From positions 152,174 to 216,173 of the forward strand of contig CAMDUE010000003.1 of assembly GCA_945877575.1 (NCBI GenBank): a DNA stretch of 64,000 nucleotides. The letters are read 5' to 3'. Positions 44,564 through 53,682 of the stretch are shown here, in pieces. The stretch's first letter is position 1. Each line of letters opens with the position of its first letter. The stretch comes from Chitinophaga pinensis (lineage in GTDB: Bacteria > Bacteroidota > Bacteroidia > NS11-12g > UBA955). The translations under genes were made by a program, and so were the position numbers. The notes under the pieces were generated by a model. That model did not search any database. It had not been told where the DNA came from and was given only the letters and a program-made list of their open reading frames with translations.

Positions 44564-47083
44564 TTAATCAAGAGTTTGCAAAAACTGTTCCAAGGCAATT
44601 TCATCGGGAATGATTACCTGACGCGGCTTGCTCCCTAAGTTTGGCCCTACAACTCCTGCATCTTCCAACTGATCCATCAAACGACCTGCCCTATTATATC
44701 CTATCTTTAGCTTTCTCTGAATCATACTTGTACTTCCCACTTGGTTTTGCACTATGATTCGTGCGGCATCTTCAAACATGGAATCCCGGTCGCTGGAATC
44801 AAAATCACCGCCGCCGCCTTTTCCTTCATCGGTTTGAATTTCGGGGAGGATATAAGCCGTTGGATATGCTCTCTGCTCACCAATAAAATCAACAATATCT
44901 TCCACTTCTGGGGTGTCAACAAACGGACATTGCAAGCGAATCATATCGTTGCCGCCGCTGTAAAGCATATCACCCTTACCTATCAATTGATCAGCACCGT
45001 TTCCATCTAGAATGGTTCGAGAATCAATTTTAGACGTTACCCTGAAAGCAATTCGCGATGGGAAGTTGGCTTTGATCATACCCGTAATTACGTTCACCGA
45101 TGGACGCTGAGTTGCTAAAATCAAGTGAATTCCAATGGCTCGAGCCAATTGTGCAAGTCGGGCGATGGGAATTTCAATTTCCTTCCCTGCGGTCATCATC
45201 AAATCAGCCACCTCATCAATTACCACTACAATATAGGGCATAAATCGGTGTCCATTTTGGGGATTCAATTTGCGTTTTAAGAACTTTGAATTGTATTCTA
45301 CAATGTTCCTCACCATGGCGTCTTGAAGGAGCTTGTAGCGGTCATCCATTTCCACACAAAGAGAATTCAGGGTATGAATAACCTTTTGATTGTCTGTGAT
45401 AATGGCGTCACCATCTCCGGGGAGTTTTGCTAAGAAATGACGCTCAATCTTATTGTATAAGGTCAATTCAACCTTTTTGGGATCTACAAGAACAAACTTT
45501 ATATAGGCAGGGTGTTTTTTATACAGCAGCGATACCAAGATAGCATTCAATCCAACCGATTTACCTTGACCAGTGGCTCCAGCCATCAATAGGTGGGGCA
45601 TTTTTGCTAAATCAGCCACAAAGATTTCGTTGGAAATGGTCTTCCCCAGAGCTACTGGTAGTTGAAAATCGTTCTCTTGGAATTTCTTGGATGCCAAAAC
45701 CGCTCTCATGGGAACCACCTCCGGATTTCGATTTGGCACCTCAATACCAATGGTGCCTTTTCCCGGAATGGGCGCAATAATACGAATTCCCAATGCCGCC
45801 AAACTCAAGGCAATATCATCTTCTAAGTTCTTGATTTTGGATATTTTAACCCCAGGAGCAGGCACAATTTCATATAAAGTGACCGTTGGCCCCACCGATG
45901 CCATGATGGTAGAAATACCAATTTTATAATGGCCCAACGTATCTTCAATCAGCTTCTTACTGCGCTCAATTTCAGCTACATCAATCTCCTGTTTTTTGGT
46001 ATCATATTCTTTCAAAAGATCTAAGGTTGGGAACCTATAGCCACTCAAATCAGCCCTCGGATCATACTCACTATCAATACTTCCGTACTCCGAACCACTT
46101 TGTACATCGGCTAAATTAACTTCCACAAGCTCTTCCTCGTCCTGAGTCAAATCTTCAATCTTAAACGACGCCTCAATTTTCTGAGGTGGCTGATTGTTGA
46201 AGGTCTCAAATTCTTCTTCGGGCTCTTCTTCCTCTTCTTCTTCTTGGGGATTTATTGTTTCGGGGGATGTTTCTACGTTAGGCTCTTCAACGGGTTCATC
46301 ATCATTTATAAATGGGGAATCGTCGAAATCATCTTCAATGATTTGAGGTTCAAATATGCTTGATTTCGATTTTGGAGATTCATTTACTTGTTCAATCTCC
46401 TCTTCTATTTCTGGACTTGCATCCGGATTCTCAGATTTGCGCATCAGCTTTGCAAACGGATTGGCATTCAAGAAAATGAATGAATACAGAACGGCAAAAG
46501 TGATTAGGAAAATTACAGTACCGGCAATACCTATTCCATTTTGGAGTTGTTGCACTCCAAAATATCCGAAGGTTCCACCCAAAAGTGGAAACCACCACTG
46601 GAAAGCAAATCCCAAGAAAAGAGAAAACCATCCCATAAAAAGCAAAGAGTGGATGAGAATTCGCAGCAATGAAAACGGGCGGTAATCGAGGAGCAAATAC
46701 ATTCCCGACAAGACCAAATAAGGAAGTATAAAAAATGCAGCAATTCCAAAGCCGTTATGCACAAAAAAGTAACCGAGCTTGGCTCCCATGAGTCCCATCA
46801 CATTCGCCACTTCGCCTTGATTTTCTTTGAATAATTCCCAATCGCCATCGGCTAGGAAACTCTGATCTGACTTCCAAGAGAAGAAGAATGAAACGAAACT
46901 GATGGTCAAAATGAACGAAAATGCCAACAATAAAAATCCCAATACCCGGCGGGTAGTTTCGTTTTTCATAGATGCAGCCCTAAATATTTCTGAGCCGGAA
47001 ATTCGCTCTGACTTATCGGAAGGCGAATCTTTTAAAAAATCTGAAACTTGCTTATTATCGTTTTTTTTCTTGGGTGCACTCAT
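44564..47083 (-). CDS. ftsK: DNA translocase FtsK
   Basis: Pumps DNA through the closing septum and activates XerCD at dif. The 839 residues hold four transmembrane helices within about 45-210, an acidic linker (about 220-340, with a poly-Glu run), and the motor domain with Walker A GATGQGKSVGLN and Walker B VVVIDEVADLM. The C-terminal gamma winged-helix domain (SMIQRKLKIGYNRAGRLMDQLE) reads KOPS-like sites. xerD is 3.7 kb away on the same strand. Confidence 0.95.
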   Translation of the reverse strand: MSAPKKKNDNKQVSDFLKDSPSDKSERISGSEIFRAASMKNETTRRVLGFLLLAFSFILTISFVSFFFSWKSDQSFLADGDWELFKENQGEVANVMGLMGAKLGYFFVHNGFGIAAFFILPYLVLSGMYLLLDYRPFSLLRILIHSLLFMGWFSLFLGFAFQWWFPLLGGTFGYFGVQQLQNGIGIAGTVIFLITFAVLYSFIFLNANPFAKLMRKSENPDASPEIEEEIEQVNESPKSKSSIFEPQIIEDDFDDSPFINDDEPVEEPNVETSPETINPQEEEEEEEPEEEFETFNNQPPQKIEASFKIEDLTQDEEELVEVNLADVQSGSEYGSIDSEYDPRADLSGYRFPTLDLLKEYDTKKQEIDVAEIERSKKLIEDTLGHYKIGISTIMASVGPTVTLYEIVPAPGVKISKIKNLEDDIALSLAALGIRIIAPIPGKGTIGIEVPNRNPEVVPMRAVLASKKFQENDFQLPVALGKTISNEIFVADLAKMPHLLMAGATGQGKSVGLNAILVSLLYKKHPAYIKFVLVDPKKVELTLYNKIERHFLAKLPGDGDAIITDNQKVIHTLNSLCVEMDDRYKLLQDAMVRNIVEYNSKFLKRKLNPQNGHRFMPYIVVVIDEVADLMMTAGKEIEIPIARLAQLARAIGIHLILATQRPSVNVITGMIKANFPSRIAFRVTSKIDSRTILDGNGADQLIGKGDMLYSGGNDMIRLQCPFVDTPEVEDIVDFIGEQRAYPTAYILPEIQTDEGKGGGGDFDSSDRDSMFEDAARIIVQNQVGSTSMIQRKLKIGYNRAGRLMDQLEDAGVVGPNLGSKPRQVIIPDEIALEQFLQTLD

Positions 47084-47152
47084 GCGTTTTACGAATGTAA
47101 AACGAAAGATGCCACTAAAAATTTGGTTTTATACACAGATATAGAGGTGTAC

Positions 47153-47980
47153 TCAATTCTGCCCAACTTCGGTCAGCTCTGGTATTAACTCTAAAACTTT
47201 GCCTTCAATAGCCAATTCTACGGATTCAAATTGGGTTGCTGCTTCGTGTCTTAAAGGCTCCAAATCTGAATATCTTGAACTGAAATGCCCTATCAACAAT
47301 TTCTTTACTCCCGCCAATGAAGCGATTTTACCTGCTTGCAATGCCGTAGTGTGGAAGGTCTGTTCAGCTCTATCTAAACGATCATGTAAAAATGTAGCTT
47401 CGTGATATAACAAGTCTGCATTTTCAATAAATGGAACTACAGATTCATCGTAAATGGTATCAGAAATGTAGGCGTATTTCCTGTAATTTCCGTGGTGATT
47501 TCTTCCTACTTTTACTTCCTCAATTACAAAACCAGTGCATGGAATGCGGTGTTGTAAATTCACCGTGTGAACATGAAAATCTCCTCCGTCTAAAATCAAG
47601 CCATTTTCTCTGTTTTCAGTAGAAATAAAATTGATTTCATAAGTGAATCTTCCATTACCATGCGCTAAAATATCTTCTATGAACTTCTTTAAATCACTGG
47701 GACCCACCAAGGTAAGTGGTTCTTGTCTGTTGTTCAAGGCCATTGAAAAAAGCAACCCCGGCAACCCAAAATAATGATCTCCATGCAAATGGGTAATCAA
47801 GATTGTTCTGATTTTATGCATTTTGAGACCATATTTTAACAACTGGTTTTGGGTACCCTCACCGCAATCAATCAAAATATGATTATTCCCAAATCGAACA
47901 TAGTGAGAGCTCGGATTACGATCTCTTGTTGGGGTGGCTGACGCCGTTCCCAAAACCACTATTTCGAAGGGTTGATGCAT
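47153..47980 (-). CDS. rnz: Ribonuclease Z
   Basis: Removes the 3' trailer from tRNA precursors. The 275 residues show the metallo-beta-lactamase motif THLHGDHYFGLPGLL, the second-half His and Asp residues (ISDTIYDES), and a C-terminal IGHFSSRY. The frame opens at 48031, but the ATG at 47980 (MHQPFEIVVLGTAS) is the family start. It follows the GT9 gene on the same strand. Confidence 0.92.
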   Translation of the reverse strand: MHQPFEIVVLGTASATPTRDRNPSSHYVRFGNNHILIDCGEGTQNQLLKYGLKMHKIRTILITHLHGDHYFGLPGLLFSMALNNRQEPLTLVGPSDLKKFIEDILAHGNGRFTYEINFISTENRENGLILDGGDFHVHTVNLQHRIPCTGFVIEEVKVGRNHHGNYRKYAYISDTIYDESVVPFIENADLLYHEATFLHDRLDRAEQTFHTTALQAGKIASLAGVKKLLIGHFSSRYSDLEPLRHEAATQFESVELAIEGKVLELIPELTEVGQN

Positions 47981-48040
47981 AAGTTCAAAATAAGCAAAAA
48001 GTGTACCAATTATTGGCTTAAGGTTAACCAATCATCACAA

Positions 48041-49072
48041 TTACTTTGCGAGATCTAATATTGATTGAACCACTTCATCAGTGGTAATTTGCAGCATGCA
48101 TCTGCTATCGTATCTACTGCAATGAATCTGGTCGCATGGATTGCAAGGCATTACCTTATGGATGACCCTGGCTTTTTCTCCCTGAGGATAAAATACCCGC
48201 TCTACCCCTGGGCCAAAAAGTCCAACAGAAGTAACCCCGGCCAAGTCTGCCAACTGCAGAGGCCCGCTTTCGTTTCCAACAAAAAGTTGAGCTTTTTGCA
48301 AAACTCCGTAGAAAACCCTCAGCGATTCTTTGGTTTCCCAAATCACCGTTTTTGCATTCTGATAATTAAATTCACTCAATAAATCACGTTCCTCAACTGA
48401 GCCAAAAACAATGCATTTAAACCCTTTTTCCTCCAAAAATTCGATGATTTTTTGAAATCTATCTACTGGCCAACGTCTTAAAAGACTTCGTCCTCCAGGA
48501 TGAATCAAACAAAGCTTCGTTGCATCAGAAATCCCCAATTCATGGCAAACCTGTGAAACTTCATTTTTCTCCTGCTCATTCAAAAACAATTGAGCCCGTA
48601 CCGAATTGAAATTAAGTTCTGCACCTAACAGAGGTTCAACAATTCTAAAATTGGTGATGGTTTCATGCGGTTGATTGCCCCTCTGTTTAAATCGAATGCT
48701 TCCTCTATCAACCCTTACTTGAGCACCACTAAACAAAGACTTCGACCAGGTTTTCCAAGTTCCACGCAATTCTACCCAAATATCCGCCCGAAGATTTTCA
48801 TTCAATTGATTAACAACACGATGAACACTGGGATTATTGCTCAACAGTGAACCCACAAAGGGTTTGCAAACCACCGTGATTTGAGCATTGGGGAATCTCA
48901 ACTTCAACAAATCAAAGACATGCAACGCTGTCACCATATCTCCAATCTCATCTAGCTTTACACAAACAATCTGTTTCACTGATTCAGTATCCACCATAGA
49001 TGGATGTTTTCTAAACGCTGAATACATGCGTGAAGTCAGTGCATTGATTGCATAAAGAAGCTTTTCTTGCAT
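48041..49072 (-). CDS. Glycosyltransferase family 9 protein (heptosyltransferase type)
   Basis: A 343-residue GT-B enzyme related to ADP-heptose:LPS heptosyltransferases. N-terminal KLDEIGDMVTALHVFDLLKLRFP and the C-terminal FVGNESGPLQLADLAGVTSVGLFGP are typical, and PCDQIHCSRYDSRCM is a Cys-rich end seen in the family. It probably adds a sugar to LPS or lipo-oligosaccharide. It lies between the cyclase gene and rnz. Confidence 0.88.
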   Translation of the reverse strand: MQEKLLYAINALTSRMYSAFRKHPSMVDTESVKQIVCVKLDEIGDMVTALHVFDLLKLRFPNAQITVVCKPFVGSLLSNNPSVHRVVNQLNENLRADIWVELRGTWKTWSKSLFSGAQVRVDRGSIRFKQRGNQPHETITNFRIVEPLLGAELNFNSVRAQLFLNEQEKNEVSQVCHELGISDATKLCLIHPGGRSLLRRWPVDRFQKIIEFLEEKGFKCIVFGSVEERDLLSEFNYQNAKTVIWETKESLRVFYGVLQKAQLFVGNESGPLQLADLAGVTSVGLFGPGVERVFYPQGEKARVIHKVMPCNPCDQIHCSRYDSRCMLQITTDEVVQSILDLAK

Positions 49073-49084
49073 TGAATGTTTATA

Positions 49085-49852
49085 TTAACTCTCTATCAAT
49101 GAATACAAAAGGGGATTTGAGGGCACAGCATCAGAGTGTATTTTGGGCAAAATCAACTGCAACAGATACAAACCATCCTTCACTGAATCAGAAACAAAAA
49201 TCAACTCCGTGATACACGCATCTCGTCTCGCCGAAGACAGATCAGTAGTTCCTTGAGGAACGCTCCACCAAACCCTATGCGCGGCCAAAGCTCCTGAATC
49301 TTCTTCCCTATCTACCGATGGAAAATCAGTCAATAACTGAGAAAACCCAGCATCTACAATCATTTTCATGGCGTCAACTGTGAAATAAGGCGGATTATTT
49401 CCGCTCCAAATCCTATTTTTTTTATCTGCCGTGTTAGGCAAACTTCTTATAACCAAAGCCGGTACAGATTCAAAAGATATATCCTTCAAACACTCGCTAT
49501 CAATGACCCAGTCACCCTCTTTATTTACCAATTCTACGCTGATTACTTGGGCAAGCATATTAGGATTGAAGGTGCATTCAGAAACATGAACTCTGTCTTT
49601 TGCAATGTGTCCAACACACTCTGTGTGAGTGCCGTTTCCATGAGCACAATAGGTAACAACCTCACAATTTGCACTTCCTCCCTCAGCAACACTTCCCACA
49701 AAATCACCGACTCGAATGGGCACAATTTGAGCAGGGTTGATGTAGAATGCATTTGGATTTTCTGCTCCGGGTCCAAATCCTAAGGCCAAGGAATGAAAAT
49801 GGTTCAGGTCAACGGAGTAATTTTTGTCTTTGTATTCAACGTTCAGTTTCAT
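49085..49852 (-). CDS. Cyclase family protein (kynurenine formamidase-like)
   Basis: A 255-residue metal-dependent hydrolase of the cyclase/KynB fold. The family motif is normally HxGTHxDxPxH; here it is HGNGTHTECVGH, with one extra base-level residue between the first His and GTH and Glu replacing the Asp ligand. The rest (VPIRVGDFVGSV, LLTDFPSVDREED, CITELIFV) follows the fold. The altered site means kynurenine formamidase activity should not be assumed. It precedes the GT9 gene. Confidence 0.8.
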   Translation of the reverse strand: MKLNVEYKDKNYSVDLNHFHSLALGFGPGAENPNAFYINPAQIVPIRVGDFVGSVAEGGSANCEVVTYCAHGNGTHTECVGHIAKDRVHVSECTFNPNMLAQVISVELVNKEGDWVIDSECLKDISFESVPALVIRSLPNTADKKNRIWSGNNPPYFTVDAMKMIVDAGFSQLLTDFPSVDREEDSGALAAHRVWWSVPQGTTDLSSARRDACITELIFVSDSVKDGLYLLQLILPKIHSDAVPSNPLLYSLIES

Positions 49853-49883
49853 GCTTCCTAGAGTGAGTCAAATTTCAACATTT

Positions 49884-50453
49884 TTATTCAATGGCTTGTT
49901 CTAAAAGTTTCAAATATTCTTGATGCGGAATCTCAAATGCACCAAATTGCGTAATATGTGGATTCAGATATTGAGTATCTAACAACATGAAATTTTTCTC
50001 TCTGAGAAACTCTACCAAAAATACCAATGCCACTTTACTTGCATCGGTTACGGTATGAAACATACTTTCACCAAAAAAAGCTTTCCTGATACTGACTCCG
50101 TAAAGACCTCCCACCAGCTCGCCATCTAAGTAGGCCTCAAAACTATGTGCAAACCCCTCGTGATGAAGTGCAGTATAAGCATCAATAATTTCTTCTGATA
50201 TCCAGGTATCGTCATTTCTCAATTCTGAACATTTACGAATAACAGATTCAAAATCGCGATTGATAAACAGATCAAATTTATTGCTCTTGTACAATCTACG
50301 CAGGTTCTTCGAGACTTTAAAGCGATCATCTAAGGGTATTATACCTCTAATCTGCGGTGTATGCCAATAAATCTGATTGTCTTCATCAGGGTCAGCCATG
50401 GGAAAGCTGCCCGACAAGTATGCCTGAATCAATAATTGAGGAGATAGAAACAC
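49884..50453 (-). CDS. aat: Leucyl/phenylalanyl-tRNA-protein transferase
   Basis: Adds Leu or Phe to the N-terminus of proteins with Arg or Lys ends, marking them for ClpAP degradation. The 189 residues include LSPQLLIQAYLSGSFPMADPD, W in IYWHTPQIRGIIP and the GGLYGVSIRKAFFGESMFH motif. The frame is open to 50561, into divergent trmB, but a perfect -7 element TACTTTTG lies at 50459-50466 and GTG at 50453 follows by 5 bp, giving the normal short N-terminus. Confidence 0.92.
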   Translation of the reverse strand: MFLSPQLLIQAYLSGSFPMADPDEDNQIYWHTPQIRGIIPLDDRFKVSKNLRRLYKSNKFDLFINRDFESVIRKCSELRNDDTWISEEIIDAYTALHHEGFAHSFEAYLDGELVGGLYGVSIRKAFFGESMFHTVTDASKVALVFLVEFLREKNFMLLDTQYLNPHITQFGAFEIPHQEYLKLLEQAIE

Positions 50454-50458
50454 AACTG

Positions 50459-50466
50459 CAAAAGTA
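50459..50466 (-). promoter_or_regulatory. Candidate -7 element of aat
   Basis: TACTTTTG on the minus strand matches TAnnTTTG and lies 5 bp before GTG 50453. It argues against the longer frame that would begin inside trmB. Confidence 0.5.
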
Positions 50467-50502
50467 GGACAACTCCTAAATTTATTGTTTTTTTGCACCC
50501 AA

Positions 50503-51219
50503 ATGTCCAAAGGTAAAAACAAGCTCGAGAAATTCGCTGAATTCGATACCTTTCCCAACACCCTCGATTATTCTCATGAAACCCGCGGACGTTGGCACGA
50601 AATTTTTGGCAATTCAAATCCCATTGTGGTTGAATTTGCTTGTGGCAAGGGCGAATATTCCATTGGTCTTGCCCGAATGAATGCTCACATCAATTACATT
50701 GGTGTTGATATAAAAGGCAACCGCCTTTGGAAAGGCGCTAAAATCGCATTAGAAGATGGAATAGAAAACGTCAGATTTTTACGAATAGAAATTGACAAAG
50801 CACCTGAATATTTTGCGCCCAACGAAGTTTCCGAAGCATGGATCACCTTCCCTGACCCTCAACCACATAAGCGGCCCAAGCGACTAATCAGTGGCAGATT
50901 CTTGAATATTTATCGTCAAATCATGCCCTCTACTGCCAAGATGAACGTCAAAACCGACTCCGACTTATTCTACCAAACGGCATTGGAACAAATTGTTTTA
51001 GATCAACTGGTTTGCGAGGCCAATATCAATGATGTTTACAGCATGGTTCATGTGCCTGAGTTTTTAAAAATTCGAACGTTCTACGAATCAATTTGGCTTG
51101 CTGAAGGAAAAAAAATCAAATATGTTCGATTTCAAATTGGCAATGCGCAAAGCGATGAGTCTAAACGACTCGAACTTCCAGAAGATATGCCTTTTCCGCC
51201 TTTGACTCAAACTGCATAA
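50503..51219 (+). CDS. trmB: tRNA (guanine-46 N7)-methyltransferase
   Basis: Methylates G46 of tRNA. The 238 residues show the SAM-binding VVEFACGKGEYSIGLA, the catalytic-region WITFPDPQPHKRPK and the C-terminal KTDSDLFYQTALE. ATG 50503 (MSKGKNKLEKF) is chosen over the in-frame ATG at 50485. Its last 59 bp overlap the convergent yigZ-like gene. Confidence 0.93.
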   Translation: MSKGKNKLEKFAEFDTFPNTLDYSHETRGRWHEIFGNSNPIVVEFACGKGEYSIGLARMNAHINYIGVDIKGNRLWKGAKIALEDGIENVRFLRIEIDKAPEYFAPNEVSEAWITFPDPQPHKRPKRLISGRFLNIYRQIMPSTAKMNVKTDSDLFYQTALEQIVLDQLVCEANINDVYSMVHVPEFLKIRTFYESIWLAEGKKIKYVRFQIGNAQSDESKRLELPEDMPFPPLTQTA

Positions 51220-51766
51220 CTTCAGTTTTGCGAATAGCCAAGGTATAAGTAATCTTTTCTGTATACTGCCTATCCAAGATACGAGCATCAAATCCTCGCA
51301 GTAAATGGTGAATTTCTTGTTCGTACTCAAAAGAAGTTGATACAGTAAACTGTTCTTCTTGAACCCGTTCTAATTTCCCAGATTCGCTTAAAACCAATTT
51401 TGCGGCTCCGCCATAAGCTTCAATCAATCCTGGTATTCCCAAAAGCGTTCCTCCGAAATACCTCACAACCACTACCAACACATTGGTTAATCCCATTGAT
51501 AAAATGGCCCGAAGTATGGGTCTACCAGCCGAACCTGAAGGCTCACCATCATCATTGAATCGTTGAGCTTCAGAACCTTGTCCCAATACAAATGCATAGC
51601 AATGATGGGTTGCATCGGGGTATTTTGATTTCAACAGATGCAGTTTTTCCTTTACTTGCAATTCTGACTTAACATCAAATGAGTAAGCTAAAAAACGGCT
51701 CCCCTTCTCTCGAAGCGAAGATTCCGCGTCATTTTGAATCTCATAATAGGTATCTGAAAAGAGCAT
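51161..51766 (-). CDS. YigZ/IMPACT family protein
   Basis: A 201-residue protein of the UPF0029 family, whose eukaryotic members regulate Gcn2. The signature GEPSGSAGRPILRAI is present, with VVVVRYFGGTLLGIPGL. Bacterial function is poorly known. The start at 51766 is ATG; the frame opens at 51802 inside the EamA gene. Its 3' end overlaps trmB by 59 bp. Confidence 0.9.
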   Translation of the reverse strand: MLFSDTYYEIQNDAESSLREKGSRFLAYSFDVKSELQVKEKLHLLKSKYPDATHHCYAFVLGQGSEAQRFNDDGEPSGSAGRPILRAILSMGLTNVLVVVVRYFGGTLLGIPGLIEAYGGAAKLVLSESGKLERVQEEQFTVSTSFEYEQEIHHLLRGFDARILDRQYTEKITYTLAIRKTEVMQFESKAEKAYLLEVRVV

Positions 51767-51776
51767 CAAAACAACA

Positions 51777-52664
51777 TTAAAATCCCAACAACAAAATGGC
51801 AATTATCGCAAAAAACACCCCAACCAAGGTCTTAGAATTGTATTTTTCGCCAAGGAAATATCCCAAGAAAATAGTAAGAAGCAAAACACCAATGTTATTC
51901 AAGGTGAAGAAAACGCCAGTTTTACCTTGGTACGCATCAATGGCAGCATACATTGCCACAATGGAAAAATAATTAATGGTTCCTAATAGCACACCCAAAA
52001 CAATGCCCTTAAAACTACCTTGACGGAAAAACAACTTCCATCTATTTAACTGAAAAACGGAAACCATTAAAGCCACAACCGCAGCACCACCAAATGTTAT
52101 AGAAGCAAATTGGAGGTTATTAAATCCCTTAAAGTCAGCATATTTAATCAAGTTCAAACCAGTATCAACCATGCCAGACCCTAAAAATACCAACAACAAA
52201 ACAGGGTCAAATCTGCCCATAGAACCTGAACCTGATTCTGAACCCGTTGATACCAAATAAACACTGACTAGAGCCAAAATCACACCGGCAATGCCTTTGA
52301 TTCCAATAGACTCGCCCAAGAATATTACGGCAACTAAAACGGGTATAACCACACTCATTTTCGAAGCCATTGCACTCATTGATGCACCCGCTTTTTGCGT
52401 TGAATATCCCATCAAAACAAATGTCCCTACGAAAATCAAACCCATAGATGCCGTTGGAAAAAATCCAGGCAACTGTATGATTTCCGAATTCAAAACATGC
52501 TCTGACCCCAACAACAAGTTGCCCAATAAGAAACAGGTCAAATAATTGATAACCACCACCGGAAACAACTCTAACTTGAGCCTTCCAACAGCTTTAAATA
52601 CCATAAAAATACCGCTGGAAAGCGCCACACTTAGGAGTAAATAAACCAATTTTGGATCAATCAT
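51777..52664 (-). CDS. EamA (drug/metabolite transporter) family protein
   Basis: A 295-residue inner-membrane protein with about ten helices in two EamA halves (for example GLIFVGTFVLMGYSTQKAGASM and VGVFFAIIAILLLGF). The substrate is unknown. It lies 4 bp downstream of ribD on the same strand and 10 bp upstream of yigZ, probably in one transcript. Confidence 0.85.
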   Translation of the reverse strand: MIDPKLVYLLLSVALSSGIFMVFKAVGRLKLELFPVVVINYLTCFLLGNLLLGSEHVLNSEIIQLPGFFPTASMGLIFVGTFVLMGYSTQKAGASMSAMASKMSVVIPVLVAVIFLGESIGIKGIAGVILALVSVYLVSTGSESGSGSMGRFDPVLLLVFLGSGMVDTGLNLIKYADFKGFNNLQFASITFGGAAVVALMVSVFQLNRWKLFFRQGSFKGIVLGVLLGTINYFSIVAMYAAIDAYQGKTGVFFTLNNIGVLLLTIFLGYFLGEKYNSKTLVGVFFAIIAILLLGF

Positions 52665-52668
52665 TCAA

Positions 52669-53646
52669 TCAACTTTTTCTTTTATATACAGTAATAAAAT
52701 CGCTTTCATTTTCGGTATGAGATACCTTATCCAAACCGAGCGCAGCAGATTCAAATTGTGGACCATTAATTCCAGTCCCTAAAACCATTGATTTACTCTG
52801 AATTTGATGCACTTCATCAACAAGGCCGGTAGCAAGAAAATACTCCAAGGTTTGAAGTCCGCCTTCAACGAGAACCGAATTTAAACCTTGTTCCATGCAA
52901 ATTTTAATGAATTGCTGCACATTTTCAACCATCTGAAAATCTTCATCCAAATCGCCATTCCAAGAAGATGAAAATACAAATTTCACTGGCTGGGGGCCAC
53001 CAAAATAGCGGTCTGTTAATTGAGGATTATCTCCTAAAAGAGTTGTACGTCCAACGAGTATGGCGCTGCACTCTTGCCTCAATGCATGTACGTATTTTTG
53101 AGATTCTACGCCAGAAATGGCGGTTCTAAAGCGTGATTCTGGAGCGATAAACCCATCTGAAGTTTCGGCCCATTTCAAGATGAAATACGGACGTTTTTTT
53201 TCATGAAAACTAAGAAAAAAACGGTTTTGTGAACGCGCCAAGGCCTCCCCAATTCCCACTTCTACCGAAATTCCCGCCTGCCTCAGTTTCTCTATTCCGC
53301 TACCTGCAACCAGAATGTTTGGATCTAACATAGACACGAATACCCTTTTAAATCGATGTTTCACCAACAAATCTGCACAGGGAGGTGTCTTTCCGAAATG
53401 CGAACAGGGCTCAAGACTCACATAAACATCGCATTCTTTGAAAATCTCAGCAACATTTCCGGCGCTCAAGTATTCATCAATGGCCATTCGTTCGGCGTGA
53501 GCTTGACCATAACCTTGATGCCAACCTTCAGAAATGATCTTATCTTCATGAACAATCACGCAACCTACCAATGGATTGGGATTCACCCAACCCTTGCCCT
53601 GGGCTGCCAATTCTATGCAACGGCGAATGTAATCGATGGGTTTCAA
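52669..53646 (-). CDS. ribD: Bifunctional riboflavin biosynthesis protein RibD
   Basis: Deaminates and then reduces the pyrimidine intermediate in riboflavin synthesis. The 325 residues contain the deaminase zinc site HAE (50-52) and PCSHFGKTPPC (80-90), then a RibD C-terminal reductase domain (FILKWAETSDGFIAP, AILVGRTTLLGDNPQLT, SVLVEGGLQTLEYFL). It is slightly shorter than E. coli RibD (367). The start is TTG at 53646, with a TATTTTCG -7-like element 9 bp upstream. Confidence 0.93.
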   Translation of the reverse strand: MKPIDYIRRCIELAAQGKGWVNPNPLVGCVIVHEDKIISEGWHQGYGQAHAERMAIDEYLSAGNVAEIFKECDVYVSLEPCSHFGKTPPCADLLVKHRFKRVFVSMLDPNILVAGSGIEKLRQAGISVEVGIGEALARSQNRFFLSFHEKKRPYFILKWAETSDGFIAPESRFRTAISGVESQKYVHALRQECSAILVGRTTLLGDNPQLTDRYFGGPQPVKFVFSSSWNGDLDEDFQMVENVQQFIKICMEQGLNSVLVEGGLQTLEYFLATGLVDEVHQIQSKSMVLGTGINGPQFESAALGLDKVSHTENESDFITVYKRKS

Positions 53647-53668
53647 GGTGAATTGCGAAAATAACCTT

Positions 53669-53676
53669 TATTTTTG
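53669..53676 (+). promoter_or_regulatory. Candidate -7 element of nhaA
   Basis: TATTTTTG matches TAnnTTTG. The TTG at 53674 lies inside it, so it cannot be the start; the ATG at 53683 follows by 6 bp. Confidence 0.45.
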
Positions 53677-53682
53677 AAGTCC

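Noticed and set aside
46199-46252. Simple trinucleotide repeat region in ftsK
   Set aside because: It is the poly-Glu part of the acidic linker and stays in frame; common in FtsK linkers.
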